A stretch of 9,595 nt of DNA from NCBI GenBank assembly GCA_947476855.1, contig CANJSR010000168.1:1-9595 (forward strand), in the 5' to 3' direction. A model generated the notes under the pieces. The model was not told the DNA's origin. It saw only the letters and a program-made list of their open reading frames with translations, and ran no database searches. This DNA comes from Acetobacteraceae bacterium. Its GTDB lineage: Bacteria; Pseudomonadota; Alphaproteobacteria; Acetobacterales; Acetobacteraceae. Below are positions 1 through 5,920 of this stretch, piece after piece (within the stretch, counting starts at the first letter, position 1; each line of letters opens with the position of its first letter). The position numbers and the translations under genes were made by a program.

Positions 1-1
1 C

Positions 2-580
2 CGCCGGATCACCCGCCCGCCGCCGCTGGTCGTGCTTTGTGATATCTCGGGGTCGTTGGGTCGCTACGCGCAGATCCTCATGCATTTCCTGCATGCCGTG
101 GCGAACGACCGCGACCGCGTGCATGTGTTCCTGTTCGGGACACGGCTTTCCAACGTCACCCGGCAGTTGCGCGCGCGCGATCCGGAGGTCGCGTTCCAGA
201 TGGTTTCCCACATCGTGCCCGACTGGTCCGGCGGCACCCGAATCGGGGAGACGCTGGCCCTGTTCAACAAGCGCTGGGCACGCCGGGTGCTGGGCCAGGG
301 GGCAATGGTCCTGCTGATCACCGATGGTCTGGATCGAGACGGCGCGGTGGGCCTGGCCGAGAACATGGATCGGCTGCACCGGTCATGCCGGCGTCTGATC
401 TGGCTCAATCCCCTGTTGCGCTGGAGCGGTTTCGAGCCAAAATCACAGGGCATCCGGGCGATGTTGCCGCATGTCGATGAATTCAGGCCGATCCACAACC
501 TGTCCAGCCTGCGGGCGCTGGTCGATCTGCTGTCCCGCCCTGCCCCATCCAGGGCAGCATCGCGGCCCCGCCCACAATGA
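2..580 (+). CDS. coxE: CoxE-like VWA-domain protein, C-terminal part (partial at window edge)
   Basis: About 192 residues are open from base 2 to the TGA at 578-580; the N-terminus lies outside the window, so the GTG at 32 is not a real start. The visible part is a von Willebrand A domain. The MIDAS motif DISGS lies just after the hydrophobic strand LVVLC, a Gly-Gly-Thr turn (SGGTRIG) follows near base 230, and ITDGLDRDG follows near 320. The tail, with WLNPLLRW, LPHVDEF and a closing HNLSSLRALVDLL helix, is typical of CoxE proteins. Family members work with the AAA+ protein CoxD in maturing the Mo/Cu active site of CO dehydrogenase or related molybdenum hydroxylases. That role is taken from the family. 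Two XdhC-type genes and a molybdenum-cofactor gene follow on the same strand, 31 bp downstream, which supports it. A coxD-like MoxR ATPase and the hydroxylase subunits would be expected upstream. Full-length CoxE proteins are roughly twice this length. Confidence 0.88.
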   Translation, partial: RRITRPPPLVVLCDISGSLGRYAQILMHFLHAVANDRDRVHVFLFGTRLSNVTRQLRARDPEVAFQMVSHIVPDWSGGTRIGETLALFNKRWARRVLGQGAMVLLITDGLDRDGAVGLAENMDRLHRSCRRLIWLNPLLRWSGFEPKSQGIRAMLPHVDEFRPIHNLSSLRALVDLLSRPAPSRAASRPRPQ

Positions 581-611
581 CTTTCGCGCCAAACGCTGAA
601 AGGATAGCGTC

Positions 612-938
612 ATGAGCATGAACGAATTCGAGGACGTCCTGAGCACCGCCGCCGCCTGGCGCGCCGCCGGTGAACTCGTCGCCATCGCCACAGTCACCGA
701 AACATGGGGCAGTTCCCCCCGCCCCGCGGGCAGCCAGCTCGCGGTCACCAAGTCGGGCCGCATGGCCGGCTCCGTCTCCGGCGGCTGTATCGAGGGCGCG
801 GTGGCCGAGGCCGCCATGAAGACGATCGAATCGGGCGTCCCGCAGTTGCTCGATTTCGGAGTCACGCATGAACGCGCCTGGGAAGTCGGCCTCGCCTGCG
901 GCGGCAAGGTGAAGGTCTTCGTCGAAAAGCTGAACTGA
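612..938 (+). CDS. XdhC/CoxI family protein, stand-alone N-terminal domain
   Basis: The 108-residue product consists only of the XdhC/CoxI N-terminal domain. Diagnostic stretches are TVTETWGSSPRPAG (27-40), GSVSGGCIEGAV (53-64, with the family's conserved Cys59) and EVGLACGG (91-98, with Cys96). XdhC proteins bind molybdenum cofactor, protect its sulfurated form and deliver it to xanthine-dehydrogenase-type apoenzymes. Family members of about 250-380 residues usually carry this domain and a C-terminal Rossmann domain in one chain; here the Rossmann half is the next gene. The ATG at 612 follows an AAAGGA ribosome-binding site at 599-604. An in-frame ATG at 618 is possible but lies further from it. 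The gene starts 31 bp after the CoxE-like gene and is probably in the same operon. Whether this half works as a subunit with the next product is inferred. Confidence 0.9.
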   Translation: MSMNEFEDVLSTAAAWRAAGELVAIATVTETWGSSPRPAGSQLAVTKSGRMAGSVSGGCIEGAVAEAAMKTIESGVPQLLDFGVTHERAWEVGLACGGKVKVFVEKLN

Positions 939-950
939 CCCCCGTCAACG

Positions 951-1055
951 CCCCCTCTCCCCTTGAGGGAGAGGGTTGGGGTGAGGGGTGACACCCCCGG
1001 TACCGTGCCGCGATGCCCCCCCGCCCCGGCCCTCCCCCTCAAGGGGGGAGGGGGA
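951..1055. repeat. Pair of inverted REP-like hairpin elements (BIME-like) between the XdhC halves
   Basis: Two related GC-rich palindromic units lie in opposite orientation. The left unit (951-990) has a perfect 9-bp stem, 953-961 with 967-975, around a 5-nt loop, followed by a GT-rich flank. The right unit (1015-1055) has a perfect 9-bp stem, 1030-1038 with 1044-1052. Read on the minus strand, the left unit has the same order as the right one: runs of C separated by single bases, then the hairpin with CTCAAGGGG at its core. The paired arrangement resembles bacterial interspersed mosaic elements. Such units are normally dispersed in many genome copies, which cannot be tested here. In the transcript they could attenuate, or stabilise the upstream mRNA. 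Confidence 0.72.
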
Positions 1056-1096
1056 AGAAGATAACAACGCCACGACCTGCTTCCAGGAGCCTGACC

Positions 1097-1795
1097 ATGA
1101 CCCCCGATATCCTCGCCGCCCTGGAACAGGCCAAGCGCGACAAGCGGCCCGTGGTGCTCGCGACCCGGCTGCCCTCCGGCGAGCAGCGCCTCCTGCCCGA
1201 TCCCGCCGCCCCGGCCGAACTAAACGAAGCCGCCGCCGGCGTGCTGTCGTCCGATGAAAACGGCACCCACAAGATCGGTGGGGAAGACTGGTTCCTCCAC
1301 GCCTACAACCCGCCCTTGCGCCTGGTCATCGTCGGCGCCGTCCATATCGCGCAGGCCCTCGCCCCCTTCGCCGCCCAGTGCGGGTTCGCGGTCACCGTGG
1401 TCGATCCCCGCCGCTCCTTCGCCTCGGATGAACGGTTCCCTGGCGTCACCATCTCCACCGAATGGCCCGATGAGGCTATGGAGGCGCTCCGCCCCGACAG
1501 CCGCACCGCCGTCGTGACCCTGACCCACGATCCCAAGCTGGACGACCCGGCACTCGACCGCGCCCTGAAATCCGACGCCTTCTACATCGGTGCCCTAGGC
1601 TCCCGCCGCACCCACGCCGCTCGGCTCAAGCGCCTGACCGACCTGGGGCACAGCGAAGCCGCCCTCGCCCGGATCAAAGGCCCCGTCGGCCTGAATATCG
1701 AGGCGGTGACGGCCACCGAAATCGCCGTCTCGGCCATTGCCGAGATCATCGCCGTCCGCCGCGGCTCTCCCCTCGCCCCGCAGCGCGCGGCATGA
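1097..1795 (+). CDS. XdhC family protein, stand-alone C-terminal Rossmann domain
   Basis: A 232-residue protein. Residues 1-70 are a short lead region. The XdhC C-terminal domain follows: beta strand LRLVIVGAVHIAQALAP (75-90), VDPR (102-105), THDPKLDDPAL (143-153), YIGALGSRRT (163-172), and GPVGLNI (195-201) with the EIAVSAIAEIIAVRRG helix at the end. In the family this domain forms an NAD(P)-type fold and completes the molybdenum-cofactor-binding chaperone. I chose the ATG at 1097, preceded by AGGAG at 1085-1089. The open frame runs back to 1013, but that stretch is the REP-like repeat and has no domain similarity. The stop overlaps the next start as ATGA (1792-1795), indicating translational coupling. 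It presumably partners the XdhC N-domain protein encoded just upstream. Specificity for CO dehydrogenase versus another hydroxylase cannot be told from the sequence. Confidence 0.9.
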   Translation: MTPDILAALEQAKRDKRPVVLATRLPSGEQRLLPDPAAPAELNEAAAGVLSSDENGTHKIGGEDWFLHAYNPPLRLVIVGAVHIAQALAPFAAQCGFAVTVVDPRRSFASDERFPGVTISTEWPDEAMEALRPDSRTAVVTLTHDPKLDDPALDRALKSDAFYIGALGSRRTHAARLKRLTDLGHSEAALARIKGPVGLNIEAVTATEIAVSAIAEIIAVRRGSPLAPQRAA

Positions 1796-3447
1796 AATTC
1801 GGCTCCGTCCCCCTGGACGAGGCGCGCGGCGCGATCCTGGCCCACAGCCAGCGCGCCGGCGAACGCATGATCCGCAAGGGCACGCTGCTGGACGAAGCCG
1901 CGCTGGCCGCGCTGGCCGAAGCCGGCCGGACCGAGGTCATCTGCGCCCAGCTCGAACCCGGCGACGTGCCGGAAGACCTGGCCGCCGACCGGCTGGCCAC
2001 CCCGCTGGTGTCGCCGCTGATCGCCCGCTCCCGCGCCGCAACCGGCCGGGTCAACCTCTCGGCCGAGGTCCCCGGCCTGCTGCGCGTCGATGCCGCCAAG
2101 ATCGACCGCCTGAACGCGATCGACGAGTCGCTCACGGTCGGCACCCTGCCCGACTGCGCGGTCGTGGCGCAGCGTGACCTGGTCGCGACCATCAAGATCA
2201 TCCCGTTCTCCGTCCCCGGCACCATGCTCGCGGTCGCCGAGGCCATGACGCGCCAGGGCGGCTCCCCGCTCAGCCTGCATCCGTTCCAGCCGCTCAAGGT
2301 CGGGCTGGTAGTCACCGACCTGCCCGGCTTCAAGGACAGCGTCATCGACAAGACGATCGAGGTGACCGAGGCGCGGGTGACCCAACTGACCGGCACCATG
2401 CTGCCGGCGGTCCGTTGCACGCATACCGAGGAAGCGGTCGCCCACGCGCTCGAAGGCCTGATCGCCGCCGGCGCCGACCTGCTGCTGGTGATCGGCGCCT
2501 CGGCCGTCGTCGACCGGCGCGATGTCGGCCCCGCGGGGATCGTGCGCGCGGGCGGAGAGATCGTGCATTTCGGCATGCCCGTCGATCCCGGCAACCTGAT
2601 CTGCCTGGGCCGGATCGGGGAACGCCCCGCTCTGGTGCTGCCCGGCTGCGCCCGCAGCCCCAAGATGAACGGCATCGACTTCGTCCTGACCCGCCTGTTC
2701 GCCGGCATCCCCGTGACCGGGCCTGACCTGATGCGGATGGGCGTGGGCGGGCTGCTGAAGGAAATCGACACCCGGCCCCTGCCGCGGGAGAAAGCGCCGG
2801 CGACCCCACGCTCGGGTGCCGAACCGCGGTCGCGTCCCACCATCGCCGCGGTGGTGATGGCGGCCGGCCGGTCCCGCCGGATGGCGCCGCACAACAAGCT
2901 GCTGGTCGCCGACAAGGCCGGCAAGCCCATGATCGCCCGGGTGGTCGACAATGTCCTCTCCTCGAAGGCTCGGCCCATCCTGGTCGTCACCGGCCACCAG
3001 GCCGAACAGGTGGAACACGCGCTGGGCGGGCGGCCGGTGCAATATGTCCACGCGCCCGACTATGCCGAGGGCCTGTCCGCCAGCCTGAAGGCCGGCATCG
3101 CCGCCGTGCCGCCGGAATGCGCCGCCGCCATCGTCTGCCTGGGCGACATGCCGCTGGTGACGGGGCGGATGATCGACCGCCTGATGCAGATGTACGACCC
3201 CGATGAGGGACGCCTGATCGTCCTGCCCACGTTCCGCGGCAAGCAGGGCAACCCGATGCTGTGGGACCGGCGCTACTTCGCGGAAATCCTGGCGATCTCG
3301 GGCGATTCCGGTGCGCGCTTCCTGGTCGGCAAGCACGCCGAGGCCGTGGTCGAGGTCGAGATGGCCGATGACGGTGTCCTGCGCGATTTCGACACGACCG
3401 AGAGCCTGGCCACCCTGCCACCCCGGATGCGCCCCGCAGGGGTCTGA
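1792..3447 (+). CDS. Fused molybdopterin-binding (MoeA-like) and MobA/MocA-like nucleotidyltransferase protein
   Basis: A 551-residue two-domain protein whose start overlaps the preceding stop. Residues 1 to about 335 form a molybdopterin-binding region of the MoeA/MoaB type: VPLDEARGAILAHS near the start resembles MoeA proteins, and LLLVIGASAVVDRRDVGP (230-247) sits at the usual pterin-binding loop. Residues 336-349 are a Pro/Arg-rich linker. Residues 350-551 are a MobA/MocA-like nucleotidyltransferase: nucleotide loop MAAGRSRRM (356-364) with Lys369, metal-binding GDMPLV (451-456), GNPMLW (486-491), GDSGAR (504-509) and DFDT near 532. MocA-type enzymes attach CMP to molybdopterin, giving the cytosine dinucleotide cofactor used by CO dehydrogenase and related enzymes. 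The fusion fits cofactor insertion and nucleotide transfer on one chain. The chemistry is predicted from the family; CTP versus GTP preference is inferred mainly from the CoxE/XdhC neighbours. Confidence 0.88.
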   Translation: MKFGSVPLDEARGAILAHSQRAGERMIRKGTLLDEAALAALAEAGRTEVICAQLEPGDVPEDLAADRLATPLVSPLIARSRAATGRVNLSAEVPGLLRVDAAKIDRLNAIDESLTVGTLPDCAVVAQRDLVATIKIIPFSVPGTMLAVAEAMTRQGGSPLSLHPFQPLKVGLVVTDLPGFKDSVIDKTIEVTEARVTQLTGTMLPAVRCTHTEEAVAHALEGLIAAGADLLLVIGASAVVDRRDVGPAGIVRAGGEIVHFGMPVDPGNLICLGRIGERPALVLPGCARSPKMNGIDFVLTRLFAGIPVTGPDLMRMGVGGLLKEIDTRPLPREKAPATPRSGAEPRSRPTIAAVVMAAGRSRRMAPHNKLLVADKAGKPMIARVVDNVLSSKARPILVVTGHQAEQVEHALGGRPVQYVHAPDYAEGLSASLKAGIAAVPPECAAAIVCLGDMPLVTGRMIDRLMQMYDPDEGRLIVLPTFRGKQGNPMLWDRRYFAEILAISGDSGARFLVGKHAEAVVEVEMADDGVLRDFDTTESLATLPPRMRPAGV

Positions 3448-3676
3448 CGAGCGGTCCGTCCCCGAGGCCGGCCACAGGGCAGCCGCTTGCCAAGGGATGT
3501 GTCCCTTGTCTTGTCGAAGAACCTTACAGCTCGGCGCTCTCATTGCTCATATGTCATAAATAAATTGTTTTGAATCAACGAAAATAAAATAGGCACAGTT
3601 ATTGCTAAGGCATCACTGGTAGACCGGGTGAACGACTGGCTGACACCATACGTCCCGGCCAATCAGGAGATAGTCC
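3448..3676. promoter_or_regulatory. Spacer with AT-rich promoter-like region before the PEP-CTERM gene
   Basis: The 229-bp spacer is GC-rich up to about 3535. It then turns strikingly AT-rich (about 3540-3602, including ATAAATAAATTGTTTTGAATC) before returning to normal composition. A TAAAAT at 3585-3590 could serve as a -10 box, but no well-spaced -35 box is evident. The ribosome-binding site AGGAGA at 3665-3670 sits 6 nt before the ATG at 3677. The composition change suggests the PEP-CTERM gene has its own promoter. No further gene is seen here. Confidence 0.45.
3491..3508 (+). terminator. Small perfect hairpin after the molybdenum-cofactor gene run
   Basis: CAAGGGA (3491-3497) pairs perfectly with TCCCTTG (3502-3508) around a TGTG loop, 44 bp after the stop of the fused gene. 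The following TCTTGTC is only moderately T-rich, so intrinsic termination is possible but not clear. Confidence 0.35.
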
Positions 3677-4402
3677 ATGCGTTATTTGACTTCAGTCAGT
3701 TTCGTGGCCCTCGGGTTGGCGTTGCTTCCCGCGGCGGCCCAGGCTGCCCCCGTGTTCAACACCGGTCTCGCCGGTCCCGCCGGTACGTATTTCGGCACCG
3801 GCAACCCAAACACCAACTGGACGGTCGAAACAGCGGGTGTCTACGAGTTCGGCCTGCAGGCGAGCCGTCCGTTCCTCGGCCCGATCACGCCTGTCGGAAA
3901 TGTTTACACCGCGTCCACCGGCCTCGCGCCCGGCTTCGCGCCGCGCTGGGCGTTCAGCTTCAACTATTCCTATATCGACACGAGCGGAGTCTCCACCCGC
4001 GACGACCTGTCCGCCCTGAACCTCAGTGTGACGGATGTCGGCAACGGCGGGACCATCACCTTCAACATGAAGAACTGGCCCGGTGCCGCCGGCTATGATG
4101 TCGGCACGACAACCGAACATGGCCCCGCGCTGGGCTCGGACCACGGCCAGCAGGATTCGACCAATATGGGCTTCGCCGGCGTGGCGGCCTACTTCCTGCC
4201 CATGGCGGATCCGGACATCGTGAACAGCTATATCTTCACCCTGGAAGCCATCTGCGGCACCGGCGCCTGCGGTGGCGATGGGATGTCCCTCGGGTCCGTC
4301 AGCATGGTGGTCAACACGGTGCCGGAGCCTGCCTCGATGGCTGCCCTCGGCGTCGGACTGCTCGGGATGGTCGCCATCCGCCGTCGCCGCAAGACCGCCT
4401 GA
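3677..4402 (+). CDS. PEP-CTERM sorting-domain protein, secreted
   Basis: A 241-residue exported protein of unrecognised function. Residues 1-23 are a Sec signal peptide: Arg2, hydrophobic core VALGLALLPAAA, and probable cleavage after AQA. The mature part is rich in Gly, Thr, Asn and Ala, typical of beta-rich surface proteins, with a possible disulfide between its only cysteines, Cys193 and Cys198. The C-terminus is a complete PEP-CTERM signal: VPEPAS (215-220), a hydrophobic segment (221-234), then RRRRK (235-239). In the family, exosortase cleaves this signal and the protein is delivered to the outside of the cell, often with exopolysaccharide. No exosortase or polysaccharide gene is in the window. 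The start is set by a good ribosome-binding site, AGGAGA, 6 nt upstream. The gene looks monocistronic, with its own AT-rich upstream region and a hairpin directly after its stop. Confidence 0.9.
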   Translation: MRYLTSVSFVALGLALLPAAAQAAPVFNTGLAGPAGTYFGTGNPNTNWTVETAGVYEFGLQASRPFLGPITPVGNVYTASTGLAPGFAPRWAFSFNYSYIDTSGVSTRDDLSALNLSVTDVGNGGTITFNMKNWPGAAGYDVGTTTEHGPALGSDHGQQDSTNMGFAGVAAYFLPMADPDIVNSYIFTLEAICGTGACGGDGMSLGSVSMVVNTVPEPASMAALGVGLLGMVAIRRRRKTA

Positions 4403-4408
4403 TCCCAC

Positions 4409-4432
4409 GCGGACTCGCCCAGGCGAGTCCGC
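4409..4432. terminator. Strong hairpin between convergent genes
   Basis: GCGGACTCGC (4409-4418) pairs perfectly with GCGAGTCCGC (4423-4432) around a 4-nt loop. It lies 6 bp after the stop of the PEP-CTERM gene and directly abuts the stop of the opposing oxidase gene at 4433. It is placed to end transcription from both sides. Neither flank has a strong T-run, so the mechanism is uncertain. Confidence 0.65.
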
Positions 4433-5725
4433 CTAAGGCGCCAGACAGGCACCAACCGCTTTCGCCGCGTCCTGGCCGCTGATCCAGGCGCCGGCGACTG
4501 TGCCGGCATAGGGGATGTTGCAGCCCTCTCCGGCGAACATCAGGTGCCCATCGGCGATGGGTGCCCCAAGGCGGCCCCGCGCGTCGGCCTGGTGCGGAGT
4601 GGCATAGCAATAGGCGCCCCGCACCCAGGGATCGGCGTCCCAGCCGGTCACGAAACGCCCGCCACCGGCGAACAGGCGATCGACCCGGTTGCCGAACAGC
4701 GCGCGCAGCTGCCCCATGGCATGATCGACGATCGCGTCCTCCCCCGCCGCCGCCAGGTCCCAGGCCAGCGGCCCGCCGATCCAGCCCTGCACATAGTCCC
4801 GCCCGAACGGCCAGAACTGGAACGGCACGAAGGGATCTGCTTCGCGTCCGACCCGCCGGTCCACCGAGCAATGCGGCGGCAAACCCAGCCGATCCGCGCC
4901 GGTCGCCCGCAGCGCCACCTTGATCGCCATACCCATCGGCAGGTTGGCCACGGCGTCCTGGACCAGCGCCGGCAAGGGCGGATCGAACGCCAGGGCCCCT
5001 GAACCCAGCACGCCGGTCGAGACGGTCACGATACAGGCCCGCGCGGTGATCGCGCCGCGATCGGTCTCCACCGTCACCTGCCCGCCTGCCCCATCCCAGC
5101 GGATGCGTCGGACCGGCGTATTCAGCCGGATGTCCAGCCCCTGCCCCAGCCTGCGGGAGACGAAGGCGCCGATGCCACCCTCCGGCACCAGGTTGAACCC
5201 GCCGAGCGCGTTGCGTCGCCAGTCAAGGGCGCTGAACCGGTCCGCGGGGGCGGTGCAGATGACCGGCGCCTCCCACGCCTCGATCGTCGGTGCCCAGGGG
5301 TCGTCGGTCAGGTGGCGGGTCACATCGGCCATCGACACGTCGCCGTGGCGGGCGATCAGGGCGTCGGCCGCCGCCTCGAAGCGGGGCCAGGCGGCGTCGT
5401 AGTCGGCGCGTTCAGCCTCGGTCGCCGGGCGGCCATCTACGAGGGTCCGTTCGGTGCGGAGTTCGTCCGAACGGAGCAGTGTTTCCCCATGCCGGCGGGC
5501 GATGTCGACGAGCGGGTTGCGGGCGGCGTCGTGAAACCAGAACGCCCCCATATCAAACCACGCCCCACCCAGCGCCTCCGGATACGTCGTCCACGCTCGG
5601 CCGCCGATCCGGCCCGCGGCTTCGAGCACGAGGCAGCGCCGGCCGGCGTCCCGCAAGGCGGTGGCGGCACCGAGACCCGCGAGGCCGGCGCCGATCACCA
5701 CGACATCGAGGTCAGGAGACGGCAT
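4433..5725 (-). CDS. FAD-dependent amine oxidase family protein (flavin monoamine oxidase type)
   Basis: A 430-residue flavoprotein, full length for the family, with no export signal. The N-terminal dinucleotide fold shows VVVIGAGLAGLGAA (8-21) with Gly12, Gly14 and Gly17, then the ribose-binding acid in LVLEA (Glu35) and GRIGGRAWT (38-46). Lys269 in MAIKVALR matches the active-site lysine of monoamine oxidases. GWDADPWVRGAY (361-372) matches the family W-x-x-D-P-x-x-x-G-A-Y segment. The C-terminal FAD motif is FAGEGCNIPYAGTVAGAW (397-414). Members oxidise amines to aldehydes or imines with release of hydrogen peroxide; the substrate here (amine, polyamine or amino acid) cannot be told. The ATG at 5723-5725 is the natural start because the flavin fold begins seven residues later, but only a weak CCAGG precedes it. 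The gene stands alone, converging on the PEP-CTERM gene, so no partner suggests a pathway. Confidence 0.88.
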   Translation of the reverse strand: MPSPDLDVVVIGAGLAGLGAATALRDAGRRCLVLEAAGRIGGRAWTTYPEALGGAWFDMGAFWFHDAARNPLVDIARRHGETLLRSDELRTERTLVDGRPATEAERADYDAAWPRFEAAADALIARHGDVSMADVTRHLTDDPWAPTIEAWEAPVICTAPADRFSALDWRRNALGGFNLVPEGGIGAFVSRRLGQGLDIRLNTPVRRIRWDGAGGQVTVETDRGAITARACIVTVSTGVLGSGALAFDPPLPALVQDAVANLPMGMAIKVALRATGADRLGLPPHCSVDRRVGREADPFVPFQFWPFGRDYVQGWIGGPLAWDLAAAGEDAIVDHAMGQLRALFGNRVDRLFAGGGRFVTGWDADPWVRGAYCYATPHQADARGRLGAPIADGHLMFAGEGCNIPYAGTVAGAWISGQDAAKAVGACLAP

Positions 5726-5920
5726 GGCCTGGGGGTGTGCGTTGGTGGGTCATAGGGGGAGGTTACAGGAGACGCCCCATGGATGCATCAGGGCGATGCA
5801 TCAGGGAGCGCCAAGGGGTTCGAGCGTTCTTGTATCCCGAACATCGCCCCTGCGTCCCCTGATCACCGCAGCCTCTTCGGCGAGGCGATCGGGGGCCGGA
5901 GTCGTCTGCTCCCGGTCCGT
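5726..5920. other. Spacer upstream of the oxidase gene, with a short direct repeat
   Basis: No gene is supported in these 195 bp. They contain two copies of GATGCATCAGGG (5782-5793 and 5795-5806), one base apart, 57 bp upstream of the oxidase start. They also contain a small hairpin, GCCTC/GAGGC, at 5871-5886, which might lie at the 3' end of the membrane-protein transcript. No convincing -35/-10 pair is seen. Confidence 0.4.

Noticed and set aside
1013..1096. Earlier start for the XdhC C-domain gene
   Set aside because: The added 28 codons are mostly REP-like repeat sequence; the ATG at 1097 has AGGAG upstream.
1582..3543. A 653-codon open frame on the minus strand
   Set aside because: It lies antisense to the XdhC C-domain gene and the fused cofactor gene, which have clear domains. 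Its product is low-complexity Asp/Gly/Arg/His-rich, as expected for a shadow frame in high-GC DNA.
4311..4871. A 186-codon minus-strand frame overlapping the oxidase gene
   Set aside because: It is Arg/Gly/Pro-rich with no domain, in another frame of a well-supported amine oxidase gene.
5817..5830. GGTTCGAGC resembling a tRNA T-arm
   Set aside because: No acceptor, D-arm or anticodon-arm pairing could be found around it.
5290..5862. Plus-strand frame of 190 codons opposite the oxidase gene
   Set aside because: Very Arg-rich product with no domain, antisense to the flavin-binding part of a supported gene.
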